In this document: positions 45,993 through 59,550 of the stretch, in pieces
How the letters are laid out: each line of letters opens with the position of its first letter
How positions within the stretch are numbered: the first letter of the stretch is position 1
Origin: Variovorax boronicumulans
Lineage (GTDB): Bacteria > Pseudomonadota > Gammaproteobacteria > Burkholderiales > Burkholderiaceae_C
Length of the DNA stretch: 64,000 nucleotides
Direction: 5' to 3'
Assembly: GCF_029892485.1 (NCBI RefSeq)
Contig: NZ_JARXVG010000001.1
Location: 62,001 to 126,000, forward strand
Position numbers and translations under genes: made by a program
Notes under the pieces: generated by a model
Databases searched by the model: none
The model's input: only the letters and a program-made list of their open reading frames with translations
Told to the model about the DNA's origin: nothing

Positions 45993-46120
45993 GGGTGAAG
46001 CTCCAAAAGACGGATTGTAACGAGGCTCCTGAACCGTTCGCCGGCCCGGGCTTTAGCGGATCGTTGCAAAAGCATCGAATGAGGATGTTGCAAGAAGTAA
46101 GGCGAGGCTAAACTTCGGGG

Positions 46121-46645
46121 ATGAAATTCATGCACTGGCTGCTGGTTGGATGTGTCGTGGCGCTGCCGCTTTCTGCGAACGCGCAATGGCAATGGATCGA
46201 CAAGAACGGCAAGAAGGTCTTCAGCGACCAGGCGCCGCCGCCCGATGTTCCCGAGAAGAACATCCTGCGCCGTTCGGGCACGCCGCCGCCGCGGTCGGCC
46301 ACCGGCATGACGGACGCTCCCGCAGCCGACGGCACCGAAGCGGCAGCGCCCAAGGCGCGCGATACCGCCGCCGCGCCCAAGCCGAGCGGCGTCGACAAGG
46401 AACTCGAGGAGAAAACCAAGAAGGCCGAGGCCGAGGAGAAGGCCAAGCGCGCTGCCGAAGAGGCAAAGGTCGCCAAGGCCAAGGCCGACAACTGCGCCCG
46501 CGCCCGCGAAGGCAAGGCCACGTTCGACAGCGGTATCCGCATTGCAAAGGTGAATTCAAAGGGCGAGCGCGAGATCATGGACGACACCGCCCGGGCCGCC
46601 GAGCAGAAGCGCGTTCAGTCGGTCATCGACAGCGACTGCAAGTAA
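46121..46645 (+). CDS. DUF4124 domain-containing exported protein
   Basis: A 174-residue protein with a Sec signal MKFMHWLLVGCVVALPLSANA (shortened here: residues 1-21, ANA cleavage), then QWQWIDKNGKKVFSDQAPPP, the DUF4124 signature. A Pro/Ala-rich linker and a Lys/Ala/Glu-rich helix (about 95-130, probable coiled coil) follow. Periplasmic; function unknown. Divergent from guaB and convergent with rnfH, 10 bases away. Confidence 0.88.
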   Translation: MKFMHWLLVGCVVALPLSANAQWQWIDKNGKKVFSDQAPPPDVPEKNILRRSGTPPPRSATGMTDAPAADGTEAAAPKARDTAAAPKPSGVDKELEEKTKKAEAEEKAKRAAEEAKVAKAKADNCARAREGKATFDSGIRIAKVNSKGEREIMDDTARAAEQKRVQSVIDSDCK

Positions 46646-46655
46646 ACCAGCGGCG

Positions 46656-46994
46656 TCAGTAGCCGGCCTTGCCGCCCTTGCGGCGGTTGGCGAAGAGGCC
46701 CGTGCCCCGCGCGCCCTGGCGCTGGAAACGCTCGCGGCGCGCCACCTTCGGGTCCACCGTGAGTGGGCGACAGAGTTCGACGCGATCGCCGTCCTTCAGC
46801 GCCTGCTCCCATTCGACCGCCCTGCCCCAGATCCCCGGGGTCATGGCATGCCGCCAGTCCAGGTCTGGAAAAGACTTCGCCAGATCGCTGGCCAGCACCG
46901 CACCGAGCACGGTGGTCTCGGGTTCAACGCGCAAGACCTGCTCGAACACCTCGCGCGCCGCGGGCGAGCAGCTCAGCGTGACCTCGATCATCAA
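46656..46994 (-). CDS. rnfH: RnfH family ubiquitin-like protein
   Basis: A 112-residue beta-grasp protein (former UPF0125): IEVTLSCSPAAREVFEQVLR, IWGRAVEWEQALKDGDRVEL and CRPLTVDPKVARRER are family signatures. It often lies beside ratA, as here, with a four-base overlap. The C-terminal ~25 residues are basic and variable. Biochemical role not established. Confidence 0.93.
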   Translation of the reverse strand: MMIEVTLSCSPAAREVFEQVLRVEPETTVLGAVLASDLAKSFPDLDWRHAMTPGIWGRAVEWEQALKDGDRVELCRPLTVDPKVARRERFQRQGARGTGLFANRRKGGKAGY

Positions 46995-47437
46995 GGGCTG
47001 CCGTAGACCTGCTCGGCGCGCTTGACGAAGGCTTCGACCAGGCTCGATGCGATGGTGTCGAACACGGGCCCGACAAGCGCCTGCAAGGCGAAGTTGCTGA
47101 AGCCGTAGCTCATGTGCAGCTCGACGCGGCAGGCGCGTTCGCCCTGTTCGCCCACGGGCACGAACTTCCAGCTGCCGTCGAGGTTGGAGAAGGGGCCGTC
47201 GACCAGTTTCAGTTGCACTTCACGGCCCGGCACATGGGTGTTGCGAGTGGTAAAGCTCTGGCGCAGACCGGCGAAAGCGAGGCCGACTTCGGCAGTCATG
47301 CCGGCTTCGTCCTCTTCGAGGATCCGGGCCTGGTCGCACCACGGAAGGAACTGCGGATACTTCGCCACATCGGTGACGAGCGCGTACATCTCTTCGGCGC
47401 TGTACCAGATGAGGACGGACTTGTTGACTGTTTTCAT
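46991..47437 (-). CDS. ratA: RatA/Coq10-type START domain protein
   Basis: A 148-residue START-like protein: MKTVNKSVLIWYSAEEMYAL, DVAKYPQFLPWCDQARIL, then FTTRNTHVPGREVQLKLVDG and the C-terminal helix SLVEAFVKRAEQVYG. Start at 47437 by homology; the frame runs on upstream. E. coli RatA was described as blocking ribosome subunit association, while relatives bind ubiquinone; which applies here is open. Divergent from smpB (63 bases), as in many betaproteobacteria. Confidence 0.93.
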   Translation of the reverse strand: MKTVNKSVLIWYSAEEMYALVTDVAKYPQFLPWCDQARILEEDEAGMTAEVGLAFAGLRQSFTTRNTHVPGREVQLKLVDGPFSNLDGSWKFVPVGEQGERACRVELHMSYGFSNFALQALVGPVFDTIASSLVEAFVKRAEQVYGSP

Positions 47438-47499
47438 AGAATCGGTGCAGCGTGCGCGACGGATTGTATTGAAGCCATGCGCCCCCACCTTTCCGAGCC

Positions 47500-47976
47500 A
47501 TGGCCACAAAGAAACAAGATACCTCTTCCCGCATCGCCGACAACAAGAAGGCCGCGTACAACTATTTCTTCGAAGAACGCTTCGAGGCCGGCATGGTGCT
47601 CGAAGGCTGGGAAGTCAAGTCGCTGCGCGAAGGCAAGGTGCAGCTCACCGACGGCTACGTGGTGATCCGCGACGGCGAGCTGTACGTCGTGGGCCTGCAG
47701 ATCAACCCGCTCAAGAGCGCTTCGACGCACGTCAACCCCGATTCCATCCGCACCAAGAAGCTGCTGCTGCACAAGGAAGAGATCCGCCGGCTGGTCGGCA
47801 AGGTCGAGCAAAAGGGCTACACGCTGGTGCCGCTCAACCTGCACTGGAAGGCCGGCAAGGTCAAATGCGACATTGCGCTGGCCAAGGGCAAGGCCGAGCA
47901 CGACAAGCGCGACACCATCAAGGACCGCGAAGGCAAGCGCGAGGTCGAGCGGGCGATGAAGAGCCGCAGCCGCTAG
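47500..47976 (+). CDS. smpB: SsrA-binding protein
   Basis: A 158-residue tmRNA partner required for trans-translation. [39 protein letters not shown], the OB-fold core and [16 protein letters not shown] C-terminal tail ([20 protein letters not shown]) are all present, with normal length. tmRNA itself is not in the window. A GCCCG-CGGGC hairpin follows the stop, but without a T-run. Confidence 0.98.
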   Translation: MATKKQDTSSRIADNKKAAYNYFFEERFEAGMVLEGWEVKSLREGKVQLTDGYVVIRDGELYVVGLQINPLKSASTHVNPDSIRTKKLLLHKEEIRRLVGKVEQKGYTLVPLNLHWKAGKVKCDIALAKGKAEHDKRDTIKDREGKREVERAMKSRSR

Positions 47977-48127
47977 TTCTTTTTTGCCCGTCGGCGGGCT
48001 GCCGCGTGACGTTTTGCTGAAACTCGCGACCCTTGCCTACCGCGATTTGTCGTGAGCCCGGCATAAACTGCCGGCTCGCGCAACCACCTGCCTGTTTTCG
48101 CGATTTTTCAACTGAAGGAGAAACTGC

Positions 48128-48520
48128 ATGAAATTGCTCAGCGCCTCGATCCTCGCGGCGGCCCTGCTCGCCGGCTGCGGCGGCATGTCCAACAAGACCG
48201 CCAGCGCGCCCGACACCCCCACCCGCACTGCCGACGGCGTGCTGGTCGGACCGAACGGCATGACGCTCTATACCTTCACCAAGGACACGGCCGGCGCCGG
48301 CACCTCCGCCTGCAACGCCCAGTGCGCGACCAACTGGCCGCCGCTCCCCGTGGCCGAAACCGCCAAGCCCATCGGTGGCTACACCATCATCATTCGCGAA
48401 GACGGCAAGCGCCAATGGGCCTACAAGGGCTGGCCGCTGTACTACTGGGCCAAGGACGTGAAGGCTGGCGACAAGACCGGTGACGGCGTGGGCGGCAACT
48501 GGAAGATCGCCCGCCCCTGA
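48128..48520 (+). CDS. Secreted-repeat lipoprotein (COG4315 type)
   Basis: A 130-residue lipoprotein. MKLLSASILAAALLAGCGG has a lipobox LAGC at residues 14-17. The mature part contains TADGVLVGPNGMTLYTFTKD, SACNAQCATNWPPL and WAYKGWPLYYWAKD, the paired secreted repeats of PF03640. It is probably anchored in the outer membrane or periplasm; function unknown. AAGGAGAAACTGC precedes the ATG. A clear terminator follows. Confidence 0.92.
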   Translation: MKLLSASILAAALLAGCGGMSNKTASAPDTPTRTADGVLVGPNGMTLYTFTKDTAGAGTSACNAQCATNWPPLPVAETAKPIGGYTIIIREDGKRQWAYKGWPLYYWAKDVKAGDKTGDGVGGNWKIARP

Positions 48521-48547
48521 TCGGCGCGGTGGTCACCTGATCGCAAA

Positions 48548-48575
48548 GGCTCCGGCTCACGCCGGGGCCTTTTTT
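48548..48575 (+). terminator. Rho-independent terminator
   Basis: GGCTCCGGC-TCAC-GCCGGGGCC followed by six T (48570-48575): a 9-bp stem with one G-T pair. It lies 28 bases after the lipoprotein stop codon. Confidence 0.85.
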
Positions 48576-48606
48576 GTTGGCGCGTGCGCCACGGCAGAAT
48601 CGCCGC

Positions 48607-50061
48607 ATGAATACTGCAGCTGCGAATCCGGATGCGTTCCTCGCCCTTCTCTCCTGCGGCCTGATCACCGACGCACAGCACGACGCGGTGCTCGCCCATC
48701 CCGAGACCGCCACGCTCCCGCCGATTCCCGGCCCCGCACATGCACTGGCCTGGATGTGCGTGAAGGGCCTGGTCACCCAGGAAGAAATCGACGCTGCTGT
48801 CGAAAGGCTGGAGGAGGCTTCGCCGCCCCTCGCAACCGCCGACGATGCGGCCGAGGTCGCCTACGACGCCGAGGAATTCGTGGAGCTCGGCGACCGCGGC
48901 ATCACGCACGAGGCGGTGAATGCGCTCTTCAACAACGGCCTCGTCGATGCCGAGACGCGTGACATGGCGCTCGAGGAAACGCCGCTGGTTGGCAGCGTGC
49001 CCGCCGCACCGGCCGCCACGCTGGCCTGGATGGTGATCGAGGGCCCCCTCGATAAAGAATTGTTCGAGGCCACGCGCGCCGAGGTCGCGGCCGAGCCGGC
49101 CTTTGCCATGGCGGCGGACCGGGCCCGCATCGTGGCCGAGGCGCAAGAAGAGATCGCGGCCGACGAAAAGGCAGTCGGCGCGTGGCGGGCCACCGCCCAA
49201 GGCAAGCGCCGCCGGGGTGCATGGACCTCCGGGTTGGTCACGCTGGCGATCGTCGGTGGACTGGGCTGGTACCTCTTCACGCCTGCAGGCGTGCCGGCCT
49301 GCAACACCGACGCCACGCGCAAGACGTTGCAGGGGCTGATGCTCCGCGTATCGATCGACGCGCGCACCCAGGGCCTGCGCGAGGTCGGCATCCCGACGCT
49401 GAGCGGACTGCGCGAAGTCGGCTACCGCAAGGACGAGCGCATTCGCGGCTGCATGGCGACGATGACCCGGGGCGACGAGACCAGGTCGATCGCATACACG
49501 ATCGGCCCGGCCTCCGCCAAGAACGACAACGATGGCGACGAGATGACGGTGCGTGGCGCCGACCCGGTCATCGTGGAGGCTCGCTTCGGCAATCTGGATA
49601 CCAAAGGCAAGCCGCTCTACAACGCCGAGCCCATCGGGCGTGCGGCGGCGGAGAAGGCCTTCCGCGACGGCGTGACCGCCCTGCAGTCGAGCTCGCCCGC
49701 CGCGGCAATGCTCCAACGCCAGCTCGAACGTCAACGCGCGCGCCAGCGGTCCACCACCGGCCTCGTGGTCACCGACGCCGACCGCGAGCGCGAGATTGCC
49801 GACTTCGAGCCCACCGGCCCCTGCCGCGTGCATGAAGACGGCGCGAGCCGCGTCTGTCCGCTGGTCGTCGAATACAACGACAGCCTGCTAGCCACCATCG
49901 GCCGCACGCAGTCGCTGCCGCTGACCGGCGAATTCACGTTCGTGCAGGACAACGGCAACTGGCGCATGAGCGACGACTTTGCGAAGCGCTTTACCCGGGC
50001 AGTGACGGAAGCCCGGCTGATCGGCCTGGGCGTGACAGACGCCGTTGCGGCGCCCGAGTAG
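48607..50061 (+). CDS. Hypothetical protein with central membrane segment
   Basis: A 484-residue protein not matched to a named family. An N-terminal acidic, Ala-rich part has three similar stretches of about 50 residues (around ALLSCGLITDAQHD, ALAWMCVKGLVTQEEID, ALFNNGLVDAETRD and LAWMVIEGPLDKELF), looking like repeated helical pairs. A basic stretch AQGKRRRGAW and a single transmembrane helix SGLVTLAIVGGLGWYLF (about residues 207-223) are followed by a large C-terminal domain that looks extracytoplasmic. The start follows the terminator at 48,548-48,575. Possibly Comamonadaceae-specific; no function proposed. Confidence 0.8.
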   Translation: MNTAAANPDAFLALLSCGLITDAQHDAVLAHPETATLPPIPGPAHALAWMCVKGLVTQEEIDAAVERLEEASPPLATADDAAEVAYDAEEFVELGDRGITHEAVNALFNNGLVDAETRDMALEETPLVGSVPAAPAATLAWMVIEGPLDKELFEATRAEVAAEPAFAMAADRARIVAEAQEEIAADEKAVGAWRATAQGKRRRGAWTSGLVTLAIVGGLGWYLFTPAGVPACNTDATRKTLQGLMLRVSIDARTQGLREVGIPTLSGLREVGYRKDERIRGCMATMTRGDETRSIAYTIGPASAKNDNDGDEMTVRGADPVIVEARFGNLDTKGKPLYNAEPIGRAAAEKAFRDGVTALQSSSPAAAMLQRQLERQRARQRSTTGLVVTDADREREIADFEPTGPCRVHEDGASRVCPLVVEYNDSLLATIGRTQSLPLTGEFTFVQDNGNWRMSDDFAKRFTRAVTEARLIGLGVTDAVAAPE

Positions 50062-50072
50062 GTCTTCGGTAC

Positions 50073-50993
50073 CTAGTGCGCGCCCGGCAATGCGTTGTCG
50101 GCCACCGCCGTGCGGCGCCCACGCAGCGCCAGCAGTTCGTTGAACACCAGCGCGCCGATCACCAGCGCCCCGCCGGTCAGCACGCTGGCGGCGGGCTCCT
50201 CGCCCGCCCCGATCCAGGCCAGCGCGATGCCGAAGATCACTTCGAGCAGCGCCAGCAAGGCGACCTCGGGCGCTTTCAGCACCTGGGCGCAAAGCACCGA
50301 CAGCACGCACGGAATCGCGAGCTGGAACACGCCCAGGAAGGCCAGCAAACCCAGGTCGCGCGCACTCGCCTGGAATGGCAGCGCGAACGGCAAGGTGAAC
50401 AAGGCAGTGAGCACCGCGCCGATGAGCACGGCGGGCACGAGGTCGATGTCATGCCCCTTGGCATGGGCGTGCTGCACGACGGTCCAGTTGGTGGCCCCGG
50501 CAATCGGCACGCACAGCGCAACGAGCGTTCCGAGCAGCGAACCGCCCGCCCCGCCCTGCATCAGCTGCGTGCCGTACATCCAGCCGATGCCCAGCCCGGC
50601 GACCACGATGGCCACCCAGGTGCGCGCAGGCAGGCGGTGACCGATGAAGATGCGCGCGGCGAGCGCGGTGAGCAGCGGCCCGAGCGACATCGTGACCAGC
50701 ACGCTCGCCGTCGAGGCCATCGTGAGCGCCACCATGAAGGCCGTGAACATCACGGCCCAGCAGACGCCCGATATCCAGAGTTCGCGGCCGCCACTGCGCA
50801 GTTGCGAGAACACCGCGCGCCCTCGCCAAAGCGGCAAGATCACCAGCAGCGCCAGCATCGTGAAGAGGCTGCGCCAGAAGGTGATCTCGAAACTGTGCGC
50901 CTGTGCAAGGTGGCGTGTGACGACGCCCGCCGTGCCCCACATCAGGGTCACGACGACCATCAGCCACACTGCCCCGCCGTGCGTCAGGCGCAT
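50073..50993 (-). CDS. EamA/DMT family transporter
   Basis: A 306-residue protein with ten predicted helices in two EamA repeats. The first has LMWGTAGVVTRHLAQAHSFE and the second GTLVALCVPIAGATNWTVVQ. Such drug/metabolite transporters export amino acids, nucleobases or similar metabolites. Convergent with the hypothetical gene at 48607, 15 bases downstream of typA on the same strand. Confidence 0.9.
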   Translation of the reverse strand: MRLTHGGAVWLMVVVTLMWGTAGVVTRHLAQAHSFEITFWRSLFTMLALLVILPLWRGRAVFSQLRSGGRELWISGVCWAVMFTAFMVALTMASTASVLVTMSLGPLLTALAARIFIGHRLPARTWVAIVVAGLGIGWMYGTQLMQGGAGGSLLGTLVALCVPIAGATNWTVVQHAHAKGHDIDLVPAVLIGAVLTALFTLPFALPFQASARDLGLLAFLGVFQLAIPCVLSVLCAQVLKAPEVALLALLEVIFGIALAWIGAGEEPAASVLTGGALVIGALVFNELLALRGRRTAVADNALPGAH

Positions 50994-51008
50994 GGAACCC
51001 TCAGGGGG

Positions 51009-52847
51009 TCAGGCGGCTTGCGTGTCGCGGCCGGCGCGCTTGCGCTCGTGTTCCTTGAGGTGGCGCTTGCGAAGGCGCACGCTCTTGGGCGTGATTTCGA
51101 CGAGCTCGTCGTCCTCGATGAACTCCACGCCGTATTCGAGCGTGAGGTCGATCGGCGGCGTGATCTTGATCGCATCTTCCTTGCCCGAGACGCGGAAGTT
51201 GGTCAGCTGCTTGGTGCGCGTGGCGTTCACCACCAGGTCGTTGTCGCGGCTGTGGATGCCGACGATCATGCCTTCGTACACCGGGTCGTTCGCCTTGACG
51301 AACATGCGGCCGCGGTCGTCCAGCTTGCCCAGGGCGTAGGTGAAGATTTCACCGTCGTCCATCGAGATCAGCACGCCATTCTTGCGGCTGCCGATGTCGC
51401 CCTTGTGCGCTTCGTAGCTGTCGAAGATGTTGCTGATGAGGCCGGAGCCGCGCGTCAGGTTCAGGAATTCGTTGGTGAAGCCGATGAGGCCCCGCGCCGG
51501 AATGCGGTATTCCAGGCGCACGCGGCCGCGGCCGTCCGGTTCCATGTTGACCAGTTCGCCCTTGCGCTCGCCCAGGGCCTGCATCACGCCGCCCTGGTGC
51601 TGGTCTTCGATGTCGGCCGTCACCAGTTCGATGGGCTCGTGCTTCTCGCCGTTAACCGTGCGGAACACCACGCGCGGCTTCGACACGGCCAGTTCATAGC
51701 CTTCGCGACGCATGTTTTCCAGGAGGATGGTCAGGTGCAGTTCGCCGCGGCCCATGACTTCGAAGATGCCTTCTTCGTCGGTTTCCTTCACGCGCAGGGC
51801 CACGTTGTGCTGCAGCTCCTTTTGCAGGCGGTCCCAGATCTGGCGGCTGGTGATGTACTTGCCTTCGCGGCCGGCCAGCGGGCTGGTGTTGACGCAGAAG
51901 TTCATGGTCAGGGTCGGTTCGTCGACCTTGAGCATGGGCAGCGGCGCTGGATTGGCGGGGTCGGTAATGGTCACGCCGATGCCGATGTCGGCCACGCCGT
52001 TGATCAGCACGATCTCGCCGGGACCGGCTTCCGTGGTCTGCACGCGTTCCAGGCCCTGGAAGGTCAGCACCTGGTTGACGCGGCCCTTGACGGCCTTGCC
52101 GTCCGGACCTTCCATGACCACCACGTCCATCATCGGACGCAGCGTGCCCTGGCTGATGCGGCCTACGCCGATGCGGCCGACGAAGGTCGAGAAGTCGAGC
52201 GCGGAAATCTGCAGCTGCAGCGGCGCTGCAGGGTCGCCCTTCTGTGCCGGCACGTGCTTCAGGATGGTGTTGAACAGGGCCGACATGTCGGGACCCCACT
52301 GCTCGCCGGGCGCGCCTTCTTCGAGCGACGACCAGCCGTTGATGCCCGAGGCGTACACCACGGGGAAGTCGAGCTGTTCGTCGGTCGCGCCGAGCTTGTC
52401 GAACAGGTCGAAGGCGGCATTGACCACCTTGTCGGGGTTCGCGCCGGGCTTGTCGACCTTGTTCACGACCAGGATCGGCTTCAGGCCCAGGGCCAGCGCC
52501 TTCTTGGTCACGAAGCGCGTCTGCGGCATCGGGCCTTCCTGCGCGTCGATCAGCAGCACCACGCCGTCGACCATCGACAGCGCGCGTTCCACTTCGCCGC
52601 CGAAGTCCGCGTGGCCCGGGGTGTCGACGATGTTGATGTGCGTGCCTTCCCAGGTCACGGCGCAGTTCTTCGCCAGGATCGTGATGCCACGTTCCTTTTC
52701 GATGGCGTTGTTGTCCATCACCGTGTCGACGACCTTCTCGTGCTCGGCGAAGGTGCCCGACTGGCGCAGCAGCTGGTCGACCATGGTGGTCTTGCCATGG
52801 TCCACGTGGGCAATGATGGCGATATTGCGGATTTGCTTGGTACTCAT
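51009..52847 (-). CDS. typA: Translational GTPase TypA/BipA
   Basis: A 612-residue EF-G-like GTPase acting on the ribosome in assembly and stress. G1 AHVDHGKTT (residues 13-21), G2 region EKERGITI, G3 DTPGHADF, G4 NKVDKPGA and the BipA-specific C-terminal domain ([18 protein letters not shown] as core) are present. Four-base overlap with the truB stop. Normal length with a basic tail of about ten residues. Confidence 0.98.
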   Translation of the reverse strand: MSTKQIRNIAIIAHVDHGKTTMVDQLLRQSGTFAEHEKVVDTVMDNNAIEKERGITILAKNCAVTWEGTHINIVDTPGHADFGGEVERALSMVDGVVLLIDAQEGPMPQTRFVTKKALALGLKPILVVNKVDKPGANPDKVVNAAFDLFDKLGATDEQLDFPVVYASGINGWSSLEEGAPGEQWGPDMSALFNTILKHVPAQKGDPAAPLQLQISALDFSTFVGRIGVGRISQGTLRPMMDVVVMEGPDGKAVKGRVNQVLTFQGLERVQTTEAGPGEIVLINGVADIGIGVTITDPANPAPLPMLKVDEPTLTMNFCVNTSPLAGREGKYITSRQIWDRLQKELQHNVALRVKETDEEGIFEVMGRGELHLTILLENMRREGYELAVSKPRVVFRTVNGEKHEPIELVTADIEDQHQGGVMQALGERKGELVNMEPDGRGRVRLEYRIPARGLIGFTNEFLNLTRGSGLISNIFDSYEAHKGDIGSRKNGVLISMDDGEIFTYALGKLDDRGRMFVKANDPVYEGMIVGIHSRDNDLVVNATRTKQLTNFRVSGKEDAIKITPPIDLTLEYGVEFIEDDELVEITPKSVRLRKRHLKEHERKRAGRDTQAA

Positions 52848-53812
52848 GGTGTCGCTTCTGTCTGTTGTGCGTTCAAAAGAATTTGCTGAATTTCGATGGG
52901 GTTCAGCAAGCGCCCCGGAATCAGTTCACTGGCAGCGATGTGCGCCGTGCCCAGAAAGGCTGGCGGCGTGTCGCCGAATACCGCCACGTGGTCGGCGTCG
53001 GGCCAGGTTCCACGGCGGCGCAGGCCGGACAAAAAGCGCCCCGCATCTTCGCTGCCGAGCGTGACGATCGTGTGGCCTTCGACCAGGGACTCGGCAGGCA
53101 ACAACTGCGCCAGCCGCTCTTCCTCGTCCATGGCCTCGAGCGCCTCGAGCGTGATGCACTGCGCCACGCCGAAACCGCCGGTGGCCGTGCGGCGCAGCGA
53201 CGTGAGGTGCGCGCCGCAGCCCAGCGCCTCGCCGATGTCTTCGCCCAGCGTACGGATGTAGGTGCCCTTGCTCACGGAGGCCACGATGCGGATCGCGTTG
53301 CCCGCAGATTCGGAGGCGGCCTGTGTGACCTTCAAGGCGTGGATCACCACGTCGCGCGGTGCGCGTTCAATCTCGATGCCTTCACGGGCGTATTCATAGA
53401 GCGCCTTGCCGTCCTTCTTGAGGGCGCTGTGCATCGGCGGAACCTGCCGGATCGGGCCGGTGAACTGCGCCTCGGCGCGGGCCAGGTCTTCGGCGGTGAC
53501 ATGTACCGGGCGCTCGGCAATCACCTCGCCCTCGGCATCGCCGGTCGAGGTCTTGATGCCCAGGCGTGCCGTGGCTTCGTAGGTCTTGTCTGCGTCCAGG
53601 TGCAGTTGGCTGAACTTGGTGGCCGCGCCAAAGCACAGCGGCAGCACGCCGGTGGCCAGCGGATCGAGCGTGCCGGTATGGCCCGCCTTTTCGGCGCGCA
53701 GCAACCACTTGGCCTTCTGCAAGGCCTGGTTGCTGGAGAGTCCCAGCGGTTTGTCGAGCAACAACACCCCATGCACAGGGCGCCGCTGCACCCTTGTGCG
53801 TGGCGCATTCAT
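52844..53812 (-). CDS. truB: tRNA pseudouridine(55) synthase
   Basis: A 322-residue enzyme making pseudouridine 55 in the T loop of tRNAs. The catalytic Asp is in [14 protein letters not shown] (about residue 45), with [18 protein letters not shown] before and [17 protein letters not shown] and [18 protein letters not shown] following. It overlaps typA and is separated from rbfA by 2 bases, in the usual infB-rbfA-truB order. Confidence 0.98.
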   Translation of the reverse strand: MNAPRTRVQRRPVHGVLLLDKPLGLSSNQALQKAKWLLRAEKAGHTGTLDPLATGVLPLCFGAATKFSQLHLDADKTYEATARLGIKTSTGDAEGEVIAERPVHVTAEDLARAEAQFTGPIRQVPPMHSALKKDGKALYEYAREGIEIERAPRDVVIHALKVTQAASESAGNAIRIVASVSKGTYIRTLGEDIGEALGCGAHLTSLRRTATGGFGVAQCITLEALEAMDEEERLAQLLPAESLVEGHTIVTLGSEDAGRFLSGLRRRGTWPDADHVAVFGDTPPAFLGTAHIAASELIPGRLLNPIEIQQILLNAQQTEATP

Positions 53813-53814
53813 CG

Positions 53815-54186
53815 CTATTCGTCTTTCGAGCGGGAAGCGACGGCTTGCGCGATGAGCGCGTTCATGTCGGCCGCACGCTCGGTGGTGCGGTCGAACAGGA
53901 AGTGCAGCGTCGGCACGGTGTGGATATGGAGGCGCTTGAACAGGCCGTTGCGGAGGAACCCCGCGGCCTGGTTGAGCGCTGCAGTGGTCTCTTCGACGTC
54001 GCCCGTGAGCATGCTGAAGTAGATCTTCGCGTGCGCATAGTCGGGCGTGACCTCGACCGCCTGGACCGTGACCATGCCCACGCGCGGGTCCTTCAACTCG
54101 CGCGCGATCAACTCCGTCAGATCCCGCTGGATCTGATCGGCGACCTTGAACGCGCGGTTGGGGGCTGCTGCTTTTCTTTTGGGCAT
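53815..54186 (-). CDS. rbfA: 30S ribosome-binding factor A
   Basis: A 123-residue KH-like factor for late 30S maturation. [40 protein letters not shown] and [12 protein letters not shown] are characteristic. Lies 21 bases after infB on the same strand, 2 bases before truB. Confidence 0.97.
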   Translation of the reverse strand: MPKRKAAAPNRAFKVADQIQRDLTELIARELKDPRVGMVTVQAVEVTPDYAHAKIYFSMLTGDVEETTAALNQAAGFLRNGLFKRLHIHTVPTLHFLFDRTTERAADMNALIAQAVASRSKDE

Positions 54187-54207
54187 GAACGCTCTCGCAT
54201 CGAACGC

Positions 54208-57168
<2,961 letters not shown>

Positions 57169-57192
57169 ATTGGTTTCGTGCCTCCATGACCG

Positions 57193-58686
57193 TCACTCTT
57201 GGCCGGCGAACCAATGTTCGCGGGCTTTCAAGATGAGGGCTTTGGCGTCATCGGCGCTGTGGCCGGTGATCTCGGTGAGTTCATCGACCGCGAGGTCGGC
57301 GAGGTCGTCACGGGTGTTCACACCCGCTTCGGCCAACTTGGGAATCAGCTCGGGGTCCAGGCCTTCGAGGTCGCGCAGGTTCTGCGATACCGGCGACTGG
57401 GCCTCGACGCCCTCTTCCTTGGCGATTTCCATGGTCAGCAGCGCATCCTTGGCACGCGAGCGCAGCTCATTGATGGTGTCTTCGTCGAATGCTTCGATCT
57501 CGAGCATTTCGGAAATCGGCACATACGCGACTTCTTCCAGGCTGTTGAAGCCTTCGGCAATCAGGATGTCGGCGATTTCTTCATCGACATCGAGCTTCTC
57601 CATGAAGAGCTTGCGGCTGGCATCCGTTTCGGTCGCCTGCTTCTGAGCGGATTCGTTGGCGTCCATGATGTTGATCTTCCAACCGGTGAGGTCGGAAGCC
57701 AGGCGCACGTTCTGGCCGCCGCGGCCGATGGCGATGGCGAGGTTTTCCTCGTCGACCACCACGTCCATGGCGTGCTTTTCTTCGTCCACCACGATCGAGG
57801 ACACGTTGGCCGGTGCCAGGGCGCCGATCACGAATTGGGCCGGGTCTTCGCTCCACAGCACGATGTCGACGCGCTCGCCGGCGAGTTCGTTCGTGACGGC
57901 ATTGACACGGGTGCCGCGCACGCCGACGCAGGTGCCGATCGGATCGACGCGCTTGTCGTGCGAGAGCACGGCGATCTTGGCGCGCGAACCCGGGTCGCGG
58001 GCGCAGCTCTTGATTTCGAGCAGGCCCTGTTCGATTTCGGGCACTTCCTGGCGGAACAGCTCGATCATGAACTCGGGCGCCGAGCGCGACAGGATGATCG
58101 GCGCGCCGCGCAGCGTCAGGTCGACTTCCATGATCATGGCCCGCACGCGGTCGCCGTTGCGCAGGTTTTCCTTGGCGATCATCTCGCTGCGGCGCAGGCG
58201 CCCTTCGACGCGGCCGGCCTCCACGATGATGTCACCCTTGTCCAGGCGCTTGACGGTGCCCACGAAGATCTTGTCGCCGCGCGACATGAAGTCGTTGAGC
58301 AGCATCTCGCGCTCGGCGTCGCGGATCTTCTGCAGGATGACCTGCTTGGCAGCCATGGCGCCGATGCGGCCGATCGGCACCGAGTCCACCGCTTCTTCGA
58401 TGTACTCGCCGACTTCGATGTCCGACATTTCTTCCTTGGCTTCGAACAGGAGGATTTCCTGGTCGGGCAGCTGCAGGCCGGCTTCGTCGGGAACGACGTG
58501 CCAGCGGCGGAAGGTTTCGTAGTCGCCGCTGTCGCGATCGACGGCGACGCGGATGTCCACATCGCCCTGGTGGAGCTTCTTGGTGGCTTGCGCCAGTGCG
58601 GATTCGACCGCGCCGAAGACAACGTCACGCTCGACGTTCTTCTCGCGCGAGATCGCATCCACCAACATCAACATTTCGCGATTCAT
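57193..58686 (-). CDS. nusA: Transcription termination/antitermination factor NusA
   Basis: A 497-residue protein that binds RNA polymerase and boxA RNA. N-terminal domain [21 protein letters not shown]1 domain (about 135-200), KH1/KH2 ([20 protein letters not shown], then [19 protein letters not shown]), and C-terminal acidic helix-hairpin-helix repeats near residues 370-490. Start at 58686 follows an AGTGGTGG-like site. It lies 16 bases after rimP in the classic rimP-nusA-infB operon. Confidence 0.98.
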   Translation of the reverse strand: MNREMLMLVDAISREKNVERDVVFGAVESALAQATKKLHQGDVDIRVAVDRDSGDYETFRRWHVVPDEAGLQLPDQEILLFEAKEEMSDIEVGEYIEEAVDSVPIGRIGAMAAKQVILQKIRDAEREMLLNDFMSRGDKIFVGTVKRLDKGDIIVEAGRVEGRLRRSEMIAKENLRNGDRVRAMIMEVDLTLRGAPIILSRSAPEFMIELFRQEVPEIEQGLLEIKSCARDPGSRAKIAVLSHDKRVDPIGTCVGVRGTRVNAVTNELAGERVDIVLWSEDPAQFVIGALAPANVSSIVVDEEKHAMDVVVDEENLAIAIGRGGQNVRLASDLTGWKINIMDANESAQKQATETDASRKLFMEKLDVDEEIADILIAEGFNSLEEVAYVPISEMLEIEAFDEDTINELRSRAKDALLTMEIAKEEGVEAQSPVSQNLRDLEGLDPELIPKLAEAGVNTRDDLADLAVDELTEITGHSADDAKALILKAREHWFAGQE

Positions 58687-58702
58687 GCCACCACTCCTCT
58701 TG

Positions 58703-59350
58703 TCAGTCGGGAACGTTCGTTCCGTCGTCAATATCCGAAAAACCCGGTTGGGTTTTGGCCTTGCGGCCCTTGAAATCCACAATCGGCGCGAGCCGCGCAT
58801 CGCGCAGCTCGTCCAATGCGAAGCCCAGCGCATGCAAAGGTGCAGGCGCGCGCTTCTTGCTCACTTTTTGACCCGGCTTGGGCTTGGGCGCATCGCTCCA
58901 GACGATTTGCCAGCCCGGGGCTGCATCAGCCCCTTCTGCTTTTTCAGCACGCTCCAGCGTGCCGCGAAATTTCTTGCGGGTGGCAGACACCTGGCCGCCC
59001 GCCGCCGCGCCCATGGGCGCCTTGAGCGTGATGTCGATCACCGCGCCCACGAAACGCTCGAAATCCTGCTCGTTGCGCAACGGCCTGTCGATACCGGGCG
59101 AGGACACCTCGAGCCGCTTGTAGTCGACACCATCGACCTCGAGCGAGAACTGCAGTTGCCGCGTCACCTTCTCGCAGTCTTCGACTGTCACGAAGGGCTC
59201 CGGCACACCTGCAGCCACAGCTTCGGAGGTGGGGGCCACCCAGGGCAAATCAATCGTCACGCGCAGCAATCCCCCGGCCGAGCGTTCGATCTCGACCAGG
59301 TCGTAGCCAAGACCGGCCACGGTTTGTTCCACTATTTGCTGCAATGCCAC
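58703..59350 (-). CDS. rimP: Ribosome maturation factor RimP
   Basis: A 215-residue 30S maturation factor. [50 protein letters not shown] and [20 protein letters not shown] mark the two domains. The C-terminal tail ([18 protein letters not shown]) is longer than in E. coli. First gene of the rimP-nusA-infB-rbfA-truB-typA run, so the promoter should lie in 59,351-59,460. Confidence 0.96.
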   Translation of the reverse strand: MALQQIVEQTVAGLGYDLVEIERSAGGLLRVTIDLPWVAPTSEAVAAGVPEPFVTVEDCEKVTRQLQFSLEVDGVDYKRLEVSSPGIDRPLRNEQDFERFVGAVIDITLKAPMGAAAGGQVSATRKKFRGTLERAEKAEGADAAPGWQIVWSDAPKPKPGQKVSKKRAPAPLHALGFALDELRDARLAPIVDFKGRKAKTQPGFSDIDDGTNVPD

Positions 59351-59467
59351 GTGTTCGAAAGTGCCTTCTAAATAAATACCGAATTCACCGAGTCCCGATA
59401 TCCGCCCACCACGGATCTCCGAATCTCAGTGAACGTCACGAATGTTCGAGAATGCATAGACCAAAAA

Positions 59468-59494
59468 AAACGGGCGGTTGGTACCCGCCCGTTT
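59468..59494 (-). terminator. Rho-independent terminator of the MFS gene
   Basis: On the minus strand AAACGGGCGG / CCGCCCGTTT makes a 10-bp stem with a 7-base loop, followed by further T to give eight T in all (59470-59463). It separates the MFS gene, which ends at 59551, from the rimP operon. Confidence 0.85.
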
Positions 59495-59550
59495 GGTCGT
59501 GAGCCTCGAATTATATGCTATTCGTGTGATAAATGAAGGGCCATTGCTGC

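Noticed and set aside
47977..48020. Terminator after smpB
   Set aside because: The T-run precedes the GCCCG/CGGGC hairpin on the plus strand, the wrong order for a terminator of smpB.
50076..52889. 937-codon plus-strand frame opposite the DMT transporter and typA
   Set aside because: His/Gln/Arg-rich shadow. The minus strand encodes TypA with all GTPase motifs.
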